The notes under the pieces are model-generated. The model searched no databases. It was given only the letters and a program-made list of their open reading frames with translations, and was not told where the DNA came from. The position numbers and the translations under genes were made by a program. From contig OZ026517.1 in the NCBI GenBank assembly GCA_964019695.1, positions 52,383,672 to 52,447,671 of the forward strand: DNA of 64,000 nucleotides. The letters are read 5' to 3'. Source of the DNA: Loripinus fragilis (lineage: Eukaryota > Mollusca > Bivalvia > Lucinida > Lucinidae). Shown piece by piece: positions 26,269 through 38,103 of this stretch (its first letter is position 1; each line of letters starts with the position of its first letter).

Positions 26269-27049
26269 CAGTGGCGGATTTAGGGGGGGGGGGGGGGTGC
26301 TTTGGGTGCTTCAGCACCCCCAGCCGAGTCCATGGTAAAAAAAATCTTAACCTACCTTTTTTCATCTCAATGTACGGTAGGTGCCTTTTTGTGTGTTCTG
26401 TCAACCCGGTTTAGAAGTCAGCACCCTAGAGATTAAAACGGCTGTTAATTGTCACACCTAATCATAAAATTAAGTTTGAGCAAATCAGCTGACCGACTGC
26501 GTAACCAGGCAACTTGAGGTACCCTCTAAATCTGGATAGCCTTATCTTCAAGTCAGTGCGAAAAAGATCATTTCTAAACTCTGATACATTTTGTATAACT
26601 TTAAAAACAAGTCTTGGGAACCCTCAAACTATGTGTTCATTATTGAAAATAATATTCCTGCAAATCGCTTGCTTTGGAGTTTGACAATTCTTCATATGTA
26701 ATGTATATTTTCACGCGTCATGGCCGACGACACGTCGCGCGCGACCTGATAGAATACCCGTGGTCTGTTTTGAAATTATCGGTCTCTTTGATCATGAATC
26801 ACCACTGGTGGTAACACCACTAAAAACATTAGCAAACACAGTCTGGACTCAGATCAGGCCCGAAATTTTGATAAGGTTTCAAACTGCTTGAAATTATGAC
26901 GTTTACTTTAACTCGGACCCAGCCCGAAGCATGAAATATATTTTTAATAGAAGTTTATATAAAAGTCTGCAGATAACAAACACCACGAAATATCATTCAG
27001 CATGCAGCGTTGATACAAATGCATGTTGACATAAATACTGGGTTTACCA
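26269..27049 (+). repeat. Foldback segment B, left copy
   Basis: It begins with the terminal CAGTGGCGGATTTAGG followed by a G-run, GGGTGCTTCAGCACCCC and ACGGTAGGTGCC. It contains TCACGCGTCATGGCC and a stretch of R-family repeat (TCTGGACTCAGATCAGGCCC, TCTGCAGATAACAAACACC). The copy matches 30301-31071 inverted, with scattered substitutions. Confidence 0.8.
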
Positions 27050-27599
27050 CAGTGGCGGATCCAGGACCACTAATGCTGGGGGTGCTTGATATGTGGACAC
27101 CGACAGTCAATGTATTACAGACACTAATAGCACAAATTAGTTTCCATATAGAACTGTGTCCCATCGAAGCAAGAAACTTAATTAGCCTATATACCACTCT
27201 CCTGAGCATTTGGCCTTCTGGTTTCAGAGATTTTTTTTTTGATTTTATTTTGTTAAAACAAGGAAATGTCCCTGGCGTGCGATCAATTTGGATCCCGGGT
27301 GCGTGGTTTGTTTAACGTATAGAAAACACAAAACCCTAAACTTTGCTACATATTAAAAGTATTAGCTGTGGACAGAAGATTTGTTTAAAAACGTTTTTCC
27401 CAAGTATGATAATGGGAGCTATTAAAGCCTAATGATCGTAAGTATTTGCCCTTTTTCTTACTTAGACCAAAGATGCATGGTTGGCAAAATTTATGGGACT
27501 ACACTCTGTGGGTCTCATGGTTTCAGAGAAGATTTTTTAAAGTTTTTCCCCATTTTAAATCAATAGAAGCTTATGACTCCATGGCTAGTATAGACACCA

Positions 27600-27835
27600 G
27601 GAGCATGGATGGCAGGAATTATGTACGTGACCACAAAGTAAGAAAAATGGCAAAGATCAGGAATCGATACCTGACCCAGGATACCAATGGGAAAGCGACA
27701 ACTTTACACATCACAAAAGAGAGCCAAGAGGTCAGCCCTATTCCAGCAGGTGACCACAAGGCATCAATAAACATACATGCACGAAAGCATAACAAAAACA
27801 AGACAGAAATAACATAAATGATCCAAGACATAAAT
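27600..27835 (-). mobile_element. 5'-truncated LINE tail, family T
   Basis: On the minus strand it ends CGATTCCTGATCTTTGCC and contains GGTCACCTGCTGGAATAGGG and GACCTCTTGGCTCTC. It is one of five copies (43905-44112, 47655-48490, 48700-48865, 61325-61690). It interrupts arm A of the foldback and is absent from A'. Confidence 0.6.
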
Positions 27836-28189
27836 CTATAAGGTGTGGGTCTCGCCGTTTCAGAGAAGAAGATTTTTAAAGTTTTTCCCATTATACGTCT
27901 ATATATGTCAGAGTTCCAATCCAATTAGCCCCCCCCCCCTAAAAATGCATCATTTCCCCTGATGATGCTTTATACGTAATTTGACTAAAATTGGTCCGCT
28001 GATATACTTCTTTGAAAACGTGAACGGAATATGCTGTGACGAACGTTGGACCATTGGTATCCTAAAACCTCACATGAGTTTTAGGGCCCATGTGAGCTAA
28101 CCATATTGTTACCCAACTGGGTCCACATTTAGAGTTGATTGGAGACGAAGGTAGTGAAATAATTCCTAAATGCTCTCATCTAATAGATA

Positions 28190-28372
28190 CAAAAGGGCCT
28201 GGAGTGGGGTTTTGCCAGTAACTGACAACTGTCATTCTTTCAATAAAAATGAATGGGAATGACTGTAGATAATAATTCATGACCAATTTCAACAATAGAA
28301 TTGTGCTGGACAGGAAGAGCGAACCCGTGACAGCCTGATCGCTAATCAGACCCACATCCTACAGAGTTGACA
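28190..28372 (-). mobile_element. SINE family 1 relic inside foldback arm A
   Basis: The head region reads GGGTTCGCTCTTCCTGTCC and the body has GGTCATGAATTATTATC and AGTTACTGGCAAAACC. Its mirror copy in A' lies at 32340-32515, so the SINE was present before the arm was duplicated. Confidence 0.5.
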
Positions 28373-28634
28373 CACACATGCACACACTATATGCAAGACT
28401 GGCATCGCTGATACGATAGTGTCAAAATCTAATGTGCGATTTAAAATTAATTTTAAAAAAACGTCTTATCGCTCGCAACGTTTCTCAGAGAAGGCTGAAA
28501 CTTTGATGACCTGAATCAGATTGCACATCCATGTTTGTCAGCAAAAAATAAAGACTCCAGCAAGACTGAAACAGGTCATGGAAAGAGCACCATGGCGAAT
28601 GTTTGCGGCAATTTTTAAAAAGACTAGAAATGTG

Positions 28635-29692
28635 TCCATGGGACACGGATGCCCCCGCTATTGCCAAATTCGCATAAATAGGGCATTGTCATTAACAAAG
28701 GGCCATAACTCTGATAATAATTGGTGGATTTTGTCCATAATCGAACTTGACCTGTATTTTATGATTATATACCTGTGTATGAAATATGATTCCAATACAC
28801 CAATGTTTTCAAAAGATATCGCCTGGAAACCATTTTTCATTCGGAGATCAAGGGCCATAACTCTGATAATAATTATTTGATTTTATCCATAATCAATCTT
28901 GACCTGTATTTTATGATTATATACCTGTGTATGAAATATGAATCCGTTTCACAGATATATTCAAAAGATATCGCCCGGAAACCATTTTTCGTACCGAGAT
29001 CAAGGGCCATAACTCTGAAAATAATTGGTGGATTTTGTCCATAATCAAACTTGACCTGTATTTTATGATTATGTACCTGTGTATGAAATATGAATCCAAT
29101 ACATAACTGTGTTCGAAAGATATCGCCCGGAAACCATTTTTCACTCGGAGATCAAGGGCCATAACTCTGATAATAATTGGTGGATTTTGTCCATAATCGA
29201 ACTTGACCTGTATTTTATGATTATATACCTGTGTATGAAATATGAATCCAATACACCAATGTTTTCAAAAGATATCGCCCGGAAACCATTTTTCATTCGG
29301 AGATCAAGGGCCATAACTCTGATAATAATTGGTGGATTTTGTCCATAATCGAACTTGACCTGTATTATATGATTATATACCTGTGTATAAAATATGAATC
29401 CAATACACCAATGCTTACAAAAGATATTGCCCGGAAACCATTTTTCATTCGGAGATAAAGGGCCATAACTCTGATAATAATTGGTGGATTTTGTCCATAA
29501 TCGAACTTGACCTGTATTTTATGATTATATACCTGTGTATGAAATATGAATCCAATACACCAATGTTTTCAAAAGATATCATCCGGAAACCATTTTTCGT
29601 ACGTACGGGACGTACGTACGTACGTACGGACGTACGTACGTACGGACAAGGGTGATACTATATGCCCCCCCCCATTATAAATGGCGGGGGCA
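28635..29692. repeat. 151-bp tandem repeat element in foldback arm A
   Basis: About six and a half units carry AAGGGCCATAACTCTGATAA, TTGGTGGATTTTGTCCATAA, CTTGACCTGTATTTTATGAT and GATATCGCCCGGAAACCATT. The block opens with GATGCCCCCGC. It closes with (GTAC)n at 29599-29645 and GGCGGGGGCAT, an inverted end. It is missing from A', so it entered arm A after the foldback formed, or was lost from A'. Frames through it are chance. Confidence 0.8.
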
Positions 29693-30300
29693 TAAAAAAT
29701 GTGGTTGGTGTAAAAGCATCAAGAAGTGCTCACGACTAGTTATACGCTCCGATTTTAAAACTAAATCCTTTTAAGAATTTCACATTATGGGAGATTGTAG
29801 CGAGGAACCTGATTTTTCTGCAGTGTCAACACGCACCGTATGCACAGACTCGCATTGCTGATACGCGCGTGTGCTAGGTCATTTTTTTTAAAAAAGCGCA
29901 TTATCCCACACAACGTTGCCCAGCGAAGGCTCTCGATCAGAACACGCATCCGCGTATGTTAGCGCATCATGAAGACCCCAGCAAGACTGCTTAACAGGTC
30001 ATGGAAAGAGCAGCAAGGCAAATGTCTACGACAATTTTTTAAAAGAATAATGTGGTTTGGGGGAAAAGCTAATTCTACCGTCGATTTTAGAAAAATTCAT
30101 AGTATGGGAGATAGCTGCGAGAAAACTTGATTTCAGTCCCATTGGTATAGAAAGTCCCTGCTGCTAGTGAACAACAAAGGCACAGATCAGACCAGCGTAT
30201 TTGTCTGTTGAAATTGCAACAGATAAACCGACCTCAGGCAAAATATCTATACCACAGCTAGTCTCTGTAGCTGGGCAAACTGGTTTGTCCCTTACCTGGT

Positions 30301-31071
30301 CGCAAACCCAGTATTTATGTCAACTTGCTGAGTGATATTTCGCGGTGTTTGTTATCTGCAGATTTTTATATTAACTTCTTTTAATAATATATTTTATGTC
30401 TTGGACCCCGGGTCCGAGTTCATGTATACAAACGTCATAATTTCAAGCAGTTTGAAACCTTATCAAATTTTTGGACCTGATCTGAGTCTAGACTGTTTGC
30501 TAATGAACCACCACCGGTGATTCATGATCGAAGAGACAGACATTTTCAAAACAGACCACGGGTATTCTATCAGGTCGCGCGCGTCGTGTCGGTGGCCATG
30601 ACGCGTGAAAATATACATTACATTTGAAAAATTGTCAAACTCAAAATACATGACCGCTAAGCATATCCTTCCCTTTCAGCAGTTTGCAGGAATATCATTT
30701 TCAATAATGAACACATAATTTGAGGGTTCTCAAGACTTGTTTTCAAAGTTATACAAAATGTATCAGAGTTTAGAAATTCTCTTTTTCGCACTGGCTTGAA
30801 GTTAAGGCTATCCAAATTTAGAGGGTTAGAGAGTACCTCAAGTTGCCTGGTTACGCAGTCGGTCGGCTGATTTGCTCGAGCTAAATTTTATGATTAGGTG
30901 TGACAATTAACAGCCGTTTTAATCTCTAGGGTGCTGACCGGGCTTACAGAACACGCCAAAAGGCACCTACCGTACATTGAGAAGAAAAAAAAATAGGTTA
31001 AGATTTTTTTTACCATGGACTCAGCTGGGGGTGCTGAAGCATCCAAAGCACCCCCCCTAAATCCGCCACTG
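30301..31071 (-). repeat. Foldback segment B', central inverted copy of B
   Basis: It starts CGCAAACCCAGTATTTATGT and ends CCCTAAATCCGCCACTG, the terminal motif of B. It forms the loop between arms A and A'. The arm sequences CCCTTACCTGGT and ACCAGGTAAGGG meet it directly on both sides. Confidence 0.8.
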
Positions 31072-31328
31072 TACCAGGTAAGGGACAATCCAGTTTGCTC
31101 AGCTACAGAGACTACCTGTGGTATAGACATTTTGCCTGAGGTAGGTTTATCTGTTACAATTTCAACAGACAAATACGCTGGTTTTTGACATCATCGCAGT
31201 CGGAACTGTGCCTTTGTTGTTCGCTAGCAGCAGGGACTTTCTATACCAACGGGACTGAAATAAAGTTTTCTCACAGAGCTCTATCTCCCATACTATGATT
31301 TTTTCAAAGGATATAGTTTTAGTTTTAA

Positions 31329-31697
31329 AGAGACTAAGTCTGCAACTATGAACATTTTTCGAAAAAAAATATTTTCTTTTTAAATCATTTGTAAAAGCAG
31401 AATTAAGTTAAGTTTTCACAATAAATCTGTTCACTATTGCTGAAAACTGCATGGAGAAGTGAATTATCTTATGAAAACAGGTGTGATTTCTCTTGTTGGT
31501 AATTATTTGCGTCCCTCCAATAATTATAGGCAGTCAAGTTTCAACATATACGCTGTTGTTTTGATACTGATAAATTTGTAAAGATTTACGAAATTGGAAA
31601 ATCGTACCTGAATTTTAGTTTTTTACTGTGTTCTTGTAAAATAGAAACATTACTTCAAAAATTAAAAGATCAAAAGTTACAGACTATGCAGCTTTAA
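31329..31697. mobile_element. MITE inserted in foldback arm A'
   Basis: It runs from TTTAAAGAGACTAAGTCTGC to GTTACAGACTATGCAGCTTT, with imperfect inverted ends. GCGTCCCTCCAATAATTATA lies in the middle. It is absent from arm A and has a sister copy at 45915-46285. Confidence 0.7.
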
Positions 31698-33149
31698 ATT
31701 GGACGGTAGAATTAGCTTTTTCCTCAACTTTAAAAAATGCCGCAAACATTTGCCTTGCTGCTCTTTCCATGACCTGTTAGCAGTCTTACTGGGATCTTCT
31801 TGATGCGCTGACATACGCGAATGCGTGTTCTGATTTGGGTCATCTAAGCGAGAGCCTTCGCTGGGCAACATTGCGTGGGGTAAGACGCTTTAAAAATGAC
31901 CTAGCCCACGCGTGTCTCAGCAATGCGAGTCTGTGCATATCGTGCGTGACACTGCAGCAAAATCAGGTTTCCTAGCTACAATCTCCCATAATGTGAAATT
32001 TTTAACAGGATATAGTTTTAAAATCGGAGGGTATAATTAGTCATAAGCACTTCTTCTTGATGCTTTTTCTCCAACCACATTTTTTTCTTTTTAAAAATCG
32101 CCACAAACATTCGCCATGGTGCTCTTTCCATGACCTGTTCTCATTCTTGCTGGAGTCTTCATTTTTTGCTGACAAACACGGATGCGCACTCTGAATCAGG
32201 TCATCAAAGTTTAAGCCATCTCTGGGCAACATTGCCTGCGATAAGACTTTTTTTTTTTTAAATAATTTAAAATTGCACATTAGATTTTGACACTATCGTA
32301 TCAGCGATGCCAGTCTTGCATAAAGTGCATGCGTGCGTGTGGAGATGTGGGTCTGACTAGCGATCAGGCTGTCACGGGCTCGCTCTTCCTGTCCAGCACC
32401 ATTCTATTGTTGAAATTGGCCATGAACTATTATCTACAGTTATTCCCATTCCTTCTTATTGAAAGGAGGACAGTTGTCAGTTACTGGGGAAACCCAACTC
32501 CAGGCCCTTTTGTATCTACATATTTTAGATGGGAGCATCACTACCTTCGCCTTCAATCAACTGGGCAAAAATCTAAATGCGGACCGTCAGTTGTGTAACA
32601 ATATAGTTAGCTCACATGAGCCCTGATTGTATCGATTATTGATTAAAAATGGGGGAAACTTTAAAAAATCTTCTCCGAAACCATGAGACCTACAGCTTGT
32701 AGTCCCATAAATACTCTGCCAACCATGCATCTTGGGTCTAAGTAAGAAAAAGGGTAAATACTTAAGGTCATTAGGCTTTAATCGCTCCCACAATTATAAT
32801 GGGGAAAACCTTTTTTAAACAAATCTTCTGTCCACAGCTAATACTTTTAATATGTAGCAAAGTTTAGTGTTTTATGTTTTCTATACGTTAACCCAACTAC
32901 ACACCTGGGATCCAAATTGATCACTCACCGGGGACATTTACTTTTTTTAAACAAAATAAAATGAAACAAATCTCTGAAACCAGAAGGCCAAATGCTCAGG
33001 GGAGTGATATATAGACTAATTGAGCCTCTTTGCTTCTATGGGACACAGTTCTTTATGGAAACTAATTTGTGCTATTAGTGTCTGTAATACATTGTGTCCA
33101 CCTATCAAGCATCCCCAGCATTAGTGGTCCTGGATCCGCCACTGACTGC

Positions 33150-34140
33150 GTCCAAATGTTTTCTACAATAGAAATATGCACATACTAAGAAATAGGAATG
33201 CAGTGATCTTTATTGCATACATTCATACTTTATAGGTGACTGGTGTAAGTAAGCCTTAGTAAGGTACTAGATATCAGGGTAAGACAGAAAATACTGTAGA
33301 AAACTTTTTTTACATTGAAACTGTCCGGACACCGAAGATTTTTGATATTTGATATAACTTTACCAAAATTTCTTGTCAAGTACACATAAAACATGTATTT
33401 TAGGGTGAATCTTGAGGTCCGTTCCAGTTATAGAGGTCCATTCCGGTGCGTTCCGGTCCATTCCTGTTAGTAAACGCACCCCAAAATCGTATTAACAAAG
33501 GCTACAGTTTGGCTGGAGAATGATTTTGCAATTATTTTGGCAACACCTGCGCAGAGCAGATAAAGCATTATTTCAGTGCCTTTAAGTAGACAAGTCGGTC
33601 TATTTTAGATCAATTGAACTATAACAGATCAAAATAGAAGTGTTCCCAACCTGTTCCTCATTGGAATAGTGGTCACAGCTGAGACCATAGAGTTCATGGC
33701 ACTCATTAAGATGACTCAGCCAGAAGCTTTTTTTTTCAAATTTCTAAAACACTCACCTCAGAAAATGATCATATATGATCGCCTGAGTATAAGAAGATAG
33801 ATAGATAGGTGGTGAGCTAAGAATTCCAAAATTTGTCGCGAAAACATATGACATTGAATTGTTATTATTACTATGCGCATATTTCCAGTTAAGCGATACT
33901 GCAACGGGCAATTGAAAGTCAAAATGCATTATGCACTTACAATAGATAATGCTGTTCAAGAAAATGGGCAAATATCAATGATTTTTCTTCACTACGTGGA
34001 TTCCGTGGATTCCATCCATTGTTCTATTCTGTTCTCTGTTATGTTCTTCCGTTGACTTTTGTACCTCTTCCAGGGCGCGCCGGCTACCTAACCTACCCCC
34101 CCCCCCCCCAATAACCTACCCCGCCCTGCCCTACATACTA
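33150..34140. other. Intergenic, one GGAATGGACC repeat
   Basis: About 50 bp at 33428-33477 (inverted TAACAGGAATGGACCGGAAC) match 22584-22640. A polyC run is at 34098-34109. No gene was recognised. Confidence 0.4.
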
Positions 34141-34144
34141 CTTA

Positions 34145-34530
34145 CATGGCAACATCAAATTTCATTTGTAAATGGGTTTCCCATTGCTCTAAATTATTGA
34201 GGTCTTCACGCATGATGAATATATGCTCCATCACAGGACACAATCGCCTGCGAATCTAAGACCTGATGTTATCTAGCATATCATTTTCTTGTATAAAGAT
34301 GGGGAAAAGGATGAGACTAGAGACCGCCCACTGGGGTACACCGGATAGCTTGGTCATCTGAGACCATTGTTGGTTTGCCAAGAGGGCAATGTGCGTGAGA
34401 GTTTTACCTATCTATGGGTGGGTCCCCTTATCCCAAAGTAATCGAGTTTTTACGAAGCCTCTAGCGTGGTACATTGTGAAAGGCCTTTGCGATGTAGATA
34501 ATGATCAAAGCTGATCATAGCTGATCATTG
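34145..34530 (-). pseudogene. CR1/Jockey-like LINE reverse transcriptase relic
   Basis: Reading the minus strand with frameshifts gives AKAFHNVP (motif A), then SGVPQ, LILFPIFIQ and LDNIRS (motif B loop). A diverged DLNNLEQWE..LQMKF segment follows the lost ADD motif. It is heavily decayed, with several stops and at least two frameshifts. Confidence 0.6.
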
Positions 34531-34555
34531 TTTGTGCCAATGATTTGCAGTGCTC

Positions 34556-34707
34556 CAGTGGCGAATCCACGGGGGCTTCGGGGGTTCATTTTCATGGAGA
34601 ATTTTAAGAAAAAAATAGTAAAATTGAGAAGTTGTCAGTTAAAATTAACAAATCGACCCCCTTTGTAAAGTTGAACCATCTATCAAGAAATCCTGGATCC
34701 GCCCCTG
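34556..34707. mobile_element. Short MITE of the CAGTGGCGGATCC family
   Basis: The ends are CAGTGGCGAATCCACG and CCTGGATCCGCCCCTG. The flanks TGCTC (34551-34555) and TGCTG (34708-34712) are a near-perfect 5-bp duplication. The interior shares TTTTCATGGA and AAGAAAAAA with 9517-9735. Confidence 0.65.
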
Positions 34708-35014
34708 TGCTGAACCTAATAAATTTGACCTGGGTATACAATGACAGATCACAGACAAACACATGGCACCAAGAGGACGAGACCCTAGAACGCAGACAAA
34801 CAACGACGCGCACATGCAAACAAGAAAACAATAAACGAAGCGGGAAACTCTCTTTTTCAGCGAGATAATTCGCAGCAAGAAAGAACACAAAGAAATACAC
34901 TTCACAAATAAGGATAGCTACCCCGTGCACACATTAGGAGCAACAAAAAACAAGACAATGCTGAAAACATTACCACCAACATCCGGAAACCATGCTGACA
35001 GTCAGTAAGTATCA

Positions 35015-35268
35015 TGCGCGGATCCAGAAAGTTTTGTCAGAGTGGGTTCATCTTTGACAACGTTTTTTTAGTTTGATGAGTTGAGGAAGGATTATTAGCG
35101 GGCCACCATCGGCCCACCAGCGAAACGCCATTTAATGCTTGCTTGGTAGTTTCGTGATTTTAAGGGGATCCGTACAAGTATTGCTAAGAAACCCTATATT
35201 TTTGTAATTTTCCAGGGCGGGGGGATGGTTGCGGAGCCCCTGTCCCCCCTCTGGATCCGCGATCATAA
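35015..35268. mobile_element. MITE with GCGGATCCAGA ends
   Basis: The ends are ATGCGCGGATCCAGA and TCTGGATCCGCGATCAT. Inside are GACAACGTTTTTTTAGTTTGATGAG and a palindromic GGGCCACCATCGGCCC followed by CCAGCGAAACGCCATTTAA. An inverted sister copy is at 40975-41250, with relics near 41870-41935 and 52900-53055. Confidence 0.65.
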
Positions 35269-35549
35269 GCTACGTGTATGTGTCTATCAAAGTTATACTC
35301 CAGGGTTTTGTGTTGTGCGTGAGAGTTACACCTATCTATAAAATGCAGCATAATATTTGTCAACCTTTTTTGAAGAATGTGGATATATGTGCATTGGTAC
35401 ATCGCCCAAGCAATTAAGTGACTCAATGACGATGAGCAATTTCAAAGCTATGTACTCTTCCAGCACTCCTGCATTCAGTCTTTCAATTCAAATGACGTCT
35501 GATAGTGGCTAGGTTTTGTTTGCTTACCTACTGTGAAAACAACTATGAT

Positions 35550-35640
35550 GTAAGCCACTCACATTACCCACCAGATCTGAGTCCGTGTGACTTTATTTTC
35601 TTCCAAGACTTCAGATTTTTTTTTTTTTGGAAAGACACAT
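35550..35640 (+). pseudogene. Mariner transposase C-terminal fragment
   Basis: One frame reads HSHYPPDLSPCDFIFFQDF, which matches the conserved HPPYSPDLAPCDFxLFPKL stretch holding the last catalytic Asp of mariner transposases. Only about 30 codons survive. A T-run and the 26-bp minisatellite follow. Confidence 0.6.
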
Positions 35641-35667
35641 TAATCTGGTGTTCTCTAGACACCACTA

Positions 35668-36104
35668 CATTACTGTTTACAGTTTCTCTCGACATCACTA
35701 CATTACAGTGTCTCGCGACATTTTTATATTATAGTTTCTCTCGACATCACTACATTACATTTTCTCTCGACATTACTACATTACAGTTTCTCTCGACATC
35801 ACTACATTACAGTTTGTCTCGACATCACTACATTACAGTTTCTCTCGACATCACTGCATTACAATTTCTCTCGACATTACTACATTACAGTTTCTCTCGA
35901 CATCACTATTTTACAGTTTATCTCGACATCACTACATTACAGTTTATCGCGACATCACTACATTACAGTTTCTTTTGACATCACAACATTACAGTTTCTT
36001 TCGACATCACTACATTACAGATTCTTTCGACATCACTACATTACAGTTTCTTTCGACATCATTACATTACAGTTTCTTTCGACATCACCATTTTACAGTT
36101 AAAA
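35668..36104. repeat. 26-bp tandem minisatellite, about 16 copies
   Basis: The unit is TCTCTCGACATCACTACATT followed by ACAGTT. Variants read TCTTTCGAC, TATCGCGAC or TATCTCGAC, grouped by position (TTTC forms are on the right). The plus-strand frame 35505-35978 merely translates the array. Confidence 0.9.
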
Positions 36105-36378
36105 GGATGATCGCTTAAAATGCATTTTCCAAATGTGTTAAAGAATACAAAAATGTGAGAGGAATAGAGAGCAGACTGCTGCACTCTAATCTCACTCTAA
36201 TAGTAGCATTTCTTCTTCTTCTTTTTTTCTTATTTGTATTTAATGACACTCCCTCAATTGCTGAGGATTATCTGCCATGCGCTAGGAATGTATTTACACA
36301 GCATGATTAGATGCCAAAGATAGATAGTAAAAGCAACTTTACAAAAGTAGATTTAAAACCATTTACAGGACTGAACTC

Positions 36379-37530
36379 TTAGTTTAGGATGGGGATAAGT
36401 ACTGGAACAGTGAGTGCGTTTCTGAAGCACTCTACTGTATCAACAGTAACAACAGATGATGGGAGTTGGTTCCATTGCAATGTTGTCTGGGGATAGAAAG
36501 AGAATCTGTAAATGCCCTTGCTTGTCTGGATTTGTCGATAACAGTTTGGATTAGAGTGTCTTGTTCTGTTGTCGACTGGGATGAGAAGATCAGAAGGGTA
36601 TATAGCTATCTGGTAGTGGATTATCTTGTAGAACATAATCAATCTTGTTCTTTAACTGCGAACTTGGAGTAAGGGCCAGTCTAAATCTTCCAGCATTTCC
36701 GTAACAGAGGATGTGTTATGGAAGCGACCACAAACAAACCTTGCAGTGCGACGCTGTACTTTTTCAAGTTGGTTTATTTGGTTGGTAGTTGGAGGATCCC
36801 AGACACATGAAGAATACTCTAGTTTGTGTCTGACGAGTGCTTTGTAAGCATGTTCCTTGATCTTCTGAGAGTTTACCTTTAAATTTCGGCGTAGAAAACC
36901 CAATGTTTGGTTGGCTTTGGAGGTTATGCTGTTGATATGTTTATCCCATTTGAGATTTTATTGCAAAGTGATGCCAAGGTATTTTGTTGAATCAGTTTTC
37001 TCAAGAGAATGGCCATGGAGTTTATAGGTATATTTAATAGATTTTTGCTTTTGGGTGATACTAAGAACATTGCAAGCACATGAGCCAATCTTGTTCCCAT
37101 CCCGCTGCTGCTTCAAGATCTAGTTGAAGGTTTCTTGCATCACTCTCTGAGTGGATTTCTTTATAGATTATACTGTCGTCTGCAAATAACCGCAATGTGG
37201 AGTGAGTTAGGTAGTCAGGAAAGTCATTAATGTAAATTAAGAAAAGGATAGGCCCCAGGACAGTCCCTTGGGGGACGCCTGAGGTAACTGGAATGGTGTC
37301 AGATGTTTCCCCTTCCAGAACAACAATTTGGAATCGTTGGTCCAAGAAATCCGCAATCCAATGAAGAGCATTGTTGTTGACCCCATAATAATTCAGTTTG
37401 TAAAGGAGATGTCTATGTGATACCTTATCAAAGGCTTTAGCAAAGTCAATAATTATGATGTCAGTTTGTGTATTGCTATCTGCTGATCGGGCTAGGTCTT
37501 GAATGAAAGAGATTAGTTTTATGTGTATCT
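36379..37530 (-). pseudogene. CR1/Jockey-like LINE reverse transcriptase, 5'-truncated and frameshifted
   Basis: The minus strand encodes motif A (IIIDFAKAFDKVSHRHLLYK), motif B (SGVPQGTVLGPILFLIYIND) and motif C (RLFADDS). Then come thumb-like sequence, LGFLRRNLKVNSQKIKE, YKALVRHKLEYSSCVWDP and a C-terminal QWNQLPSSVV block ending at 36379. A one-base shift near 37075, a TAA near 36955 and another shift near 36650 break it. The active site itself is intact. The endonuclease is missing. It sits 0.3 kb from a second minus-strand LINE. Confidence 0.85.
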
Positions 37531-37866
37531 ATGTCTTTGTTTGCTTTCTAATGCCTTTTCATCGCGGTACCATGGGTTGGTCTATGATCGTGACATTTCC
37601 CGGCCATACCCATTTGCTTTTACGTAAAGGGGGATGCTTAGAAGGTTTGTAATAAAACAATTTTGCCATAACGCTGCAGCGATTGGTTTAATTTCACGTA
37701 GCCTGCTTCAATATTTATTTTAATCGCTTATTTCGACCTTGACAGTATCACAGAATTTCAAGTAGAAAATCATGAACTCAAAAAGGGTTCTAAGAAAAAT
37801 AATTGTGATACATTTTCAGGAAGCTTGGGGCTAATCACAATGCTTTCACACGTCTTGTGGCAGAAA

Positions 37867-38103
37867 TATACTATACTACTATACTATACTTTTATTTCAG
37901 CATTAAGCAAACATATCTATGCTTATAGCCTACAATAACATATATAGAGTAGTGAGGACAATACATACAGTTATCAAGGAGCTTTACAGACAAACAGCCT
38001 GGTGCAACAAATGATTTCAGAAACTCCTGAGGGACATTGTCCCTTATTAGCTGCTGATATCGCCATGCTATTTTGATGTAGAATTAGTAAACATCAGGGA
38101 TAA
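37867..38103 (-). mobile_element. 3' UTR and tail of the YCDD LINE
   Basis: On the minus strand the UTR ends GCTGAAATAAAAGTATAGTA followed by TAGTATAGTATAT. The tail is thus a short TATAG-type repeat, not polyA, marking the 3' end of the element at about 37867. Confidence 0.6.

Larger units (their letters stand above)
26269..33144. mobile_element. 6.9-kb composite foldback element, order B-A-B'-A'
   Basis: Segment B (26269-27049) reappears inverted as B' (30301-31071). Segment A (27050-30300) reappears inverted as A' (31072-33144). The outer ends are CAGTGGCGGATTTAGG and CCTGGATCCGCCACTG, with ACTGC on both sides (26264-26268 and 33145-33149). A itself starts CAGTGGCGGATCCAGG. A carries two blocks missing from A' (about 27570-28080 and 28635-29692), and A' carries one missing from A (31329-31697). 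No transposase frame is visible. Confidence 0.8.

Noticed and set aside
28521..29348. Overlapping frames of 66-119 codons on both strands
   Set aside because: They are translations of the 151-bp tandem repeat.
35505..35978. 157-codon plus-strand frame
   Set aside because: Apart from a short mariner-like part at 35550-35640 it translates the 26-bp minisatellite, with no start or splice support.
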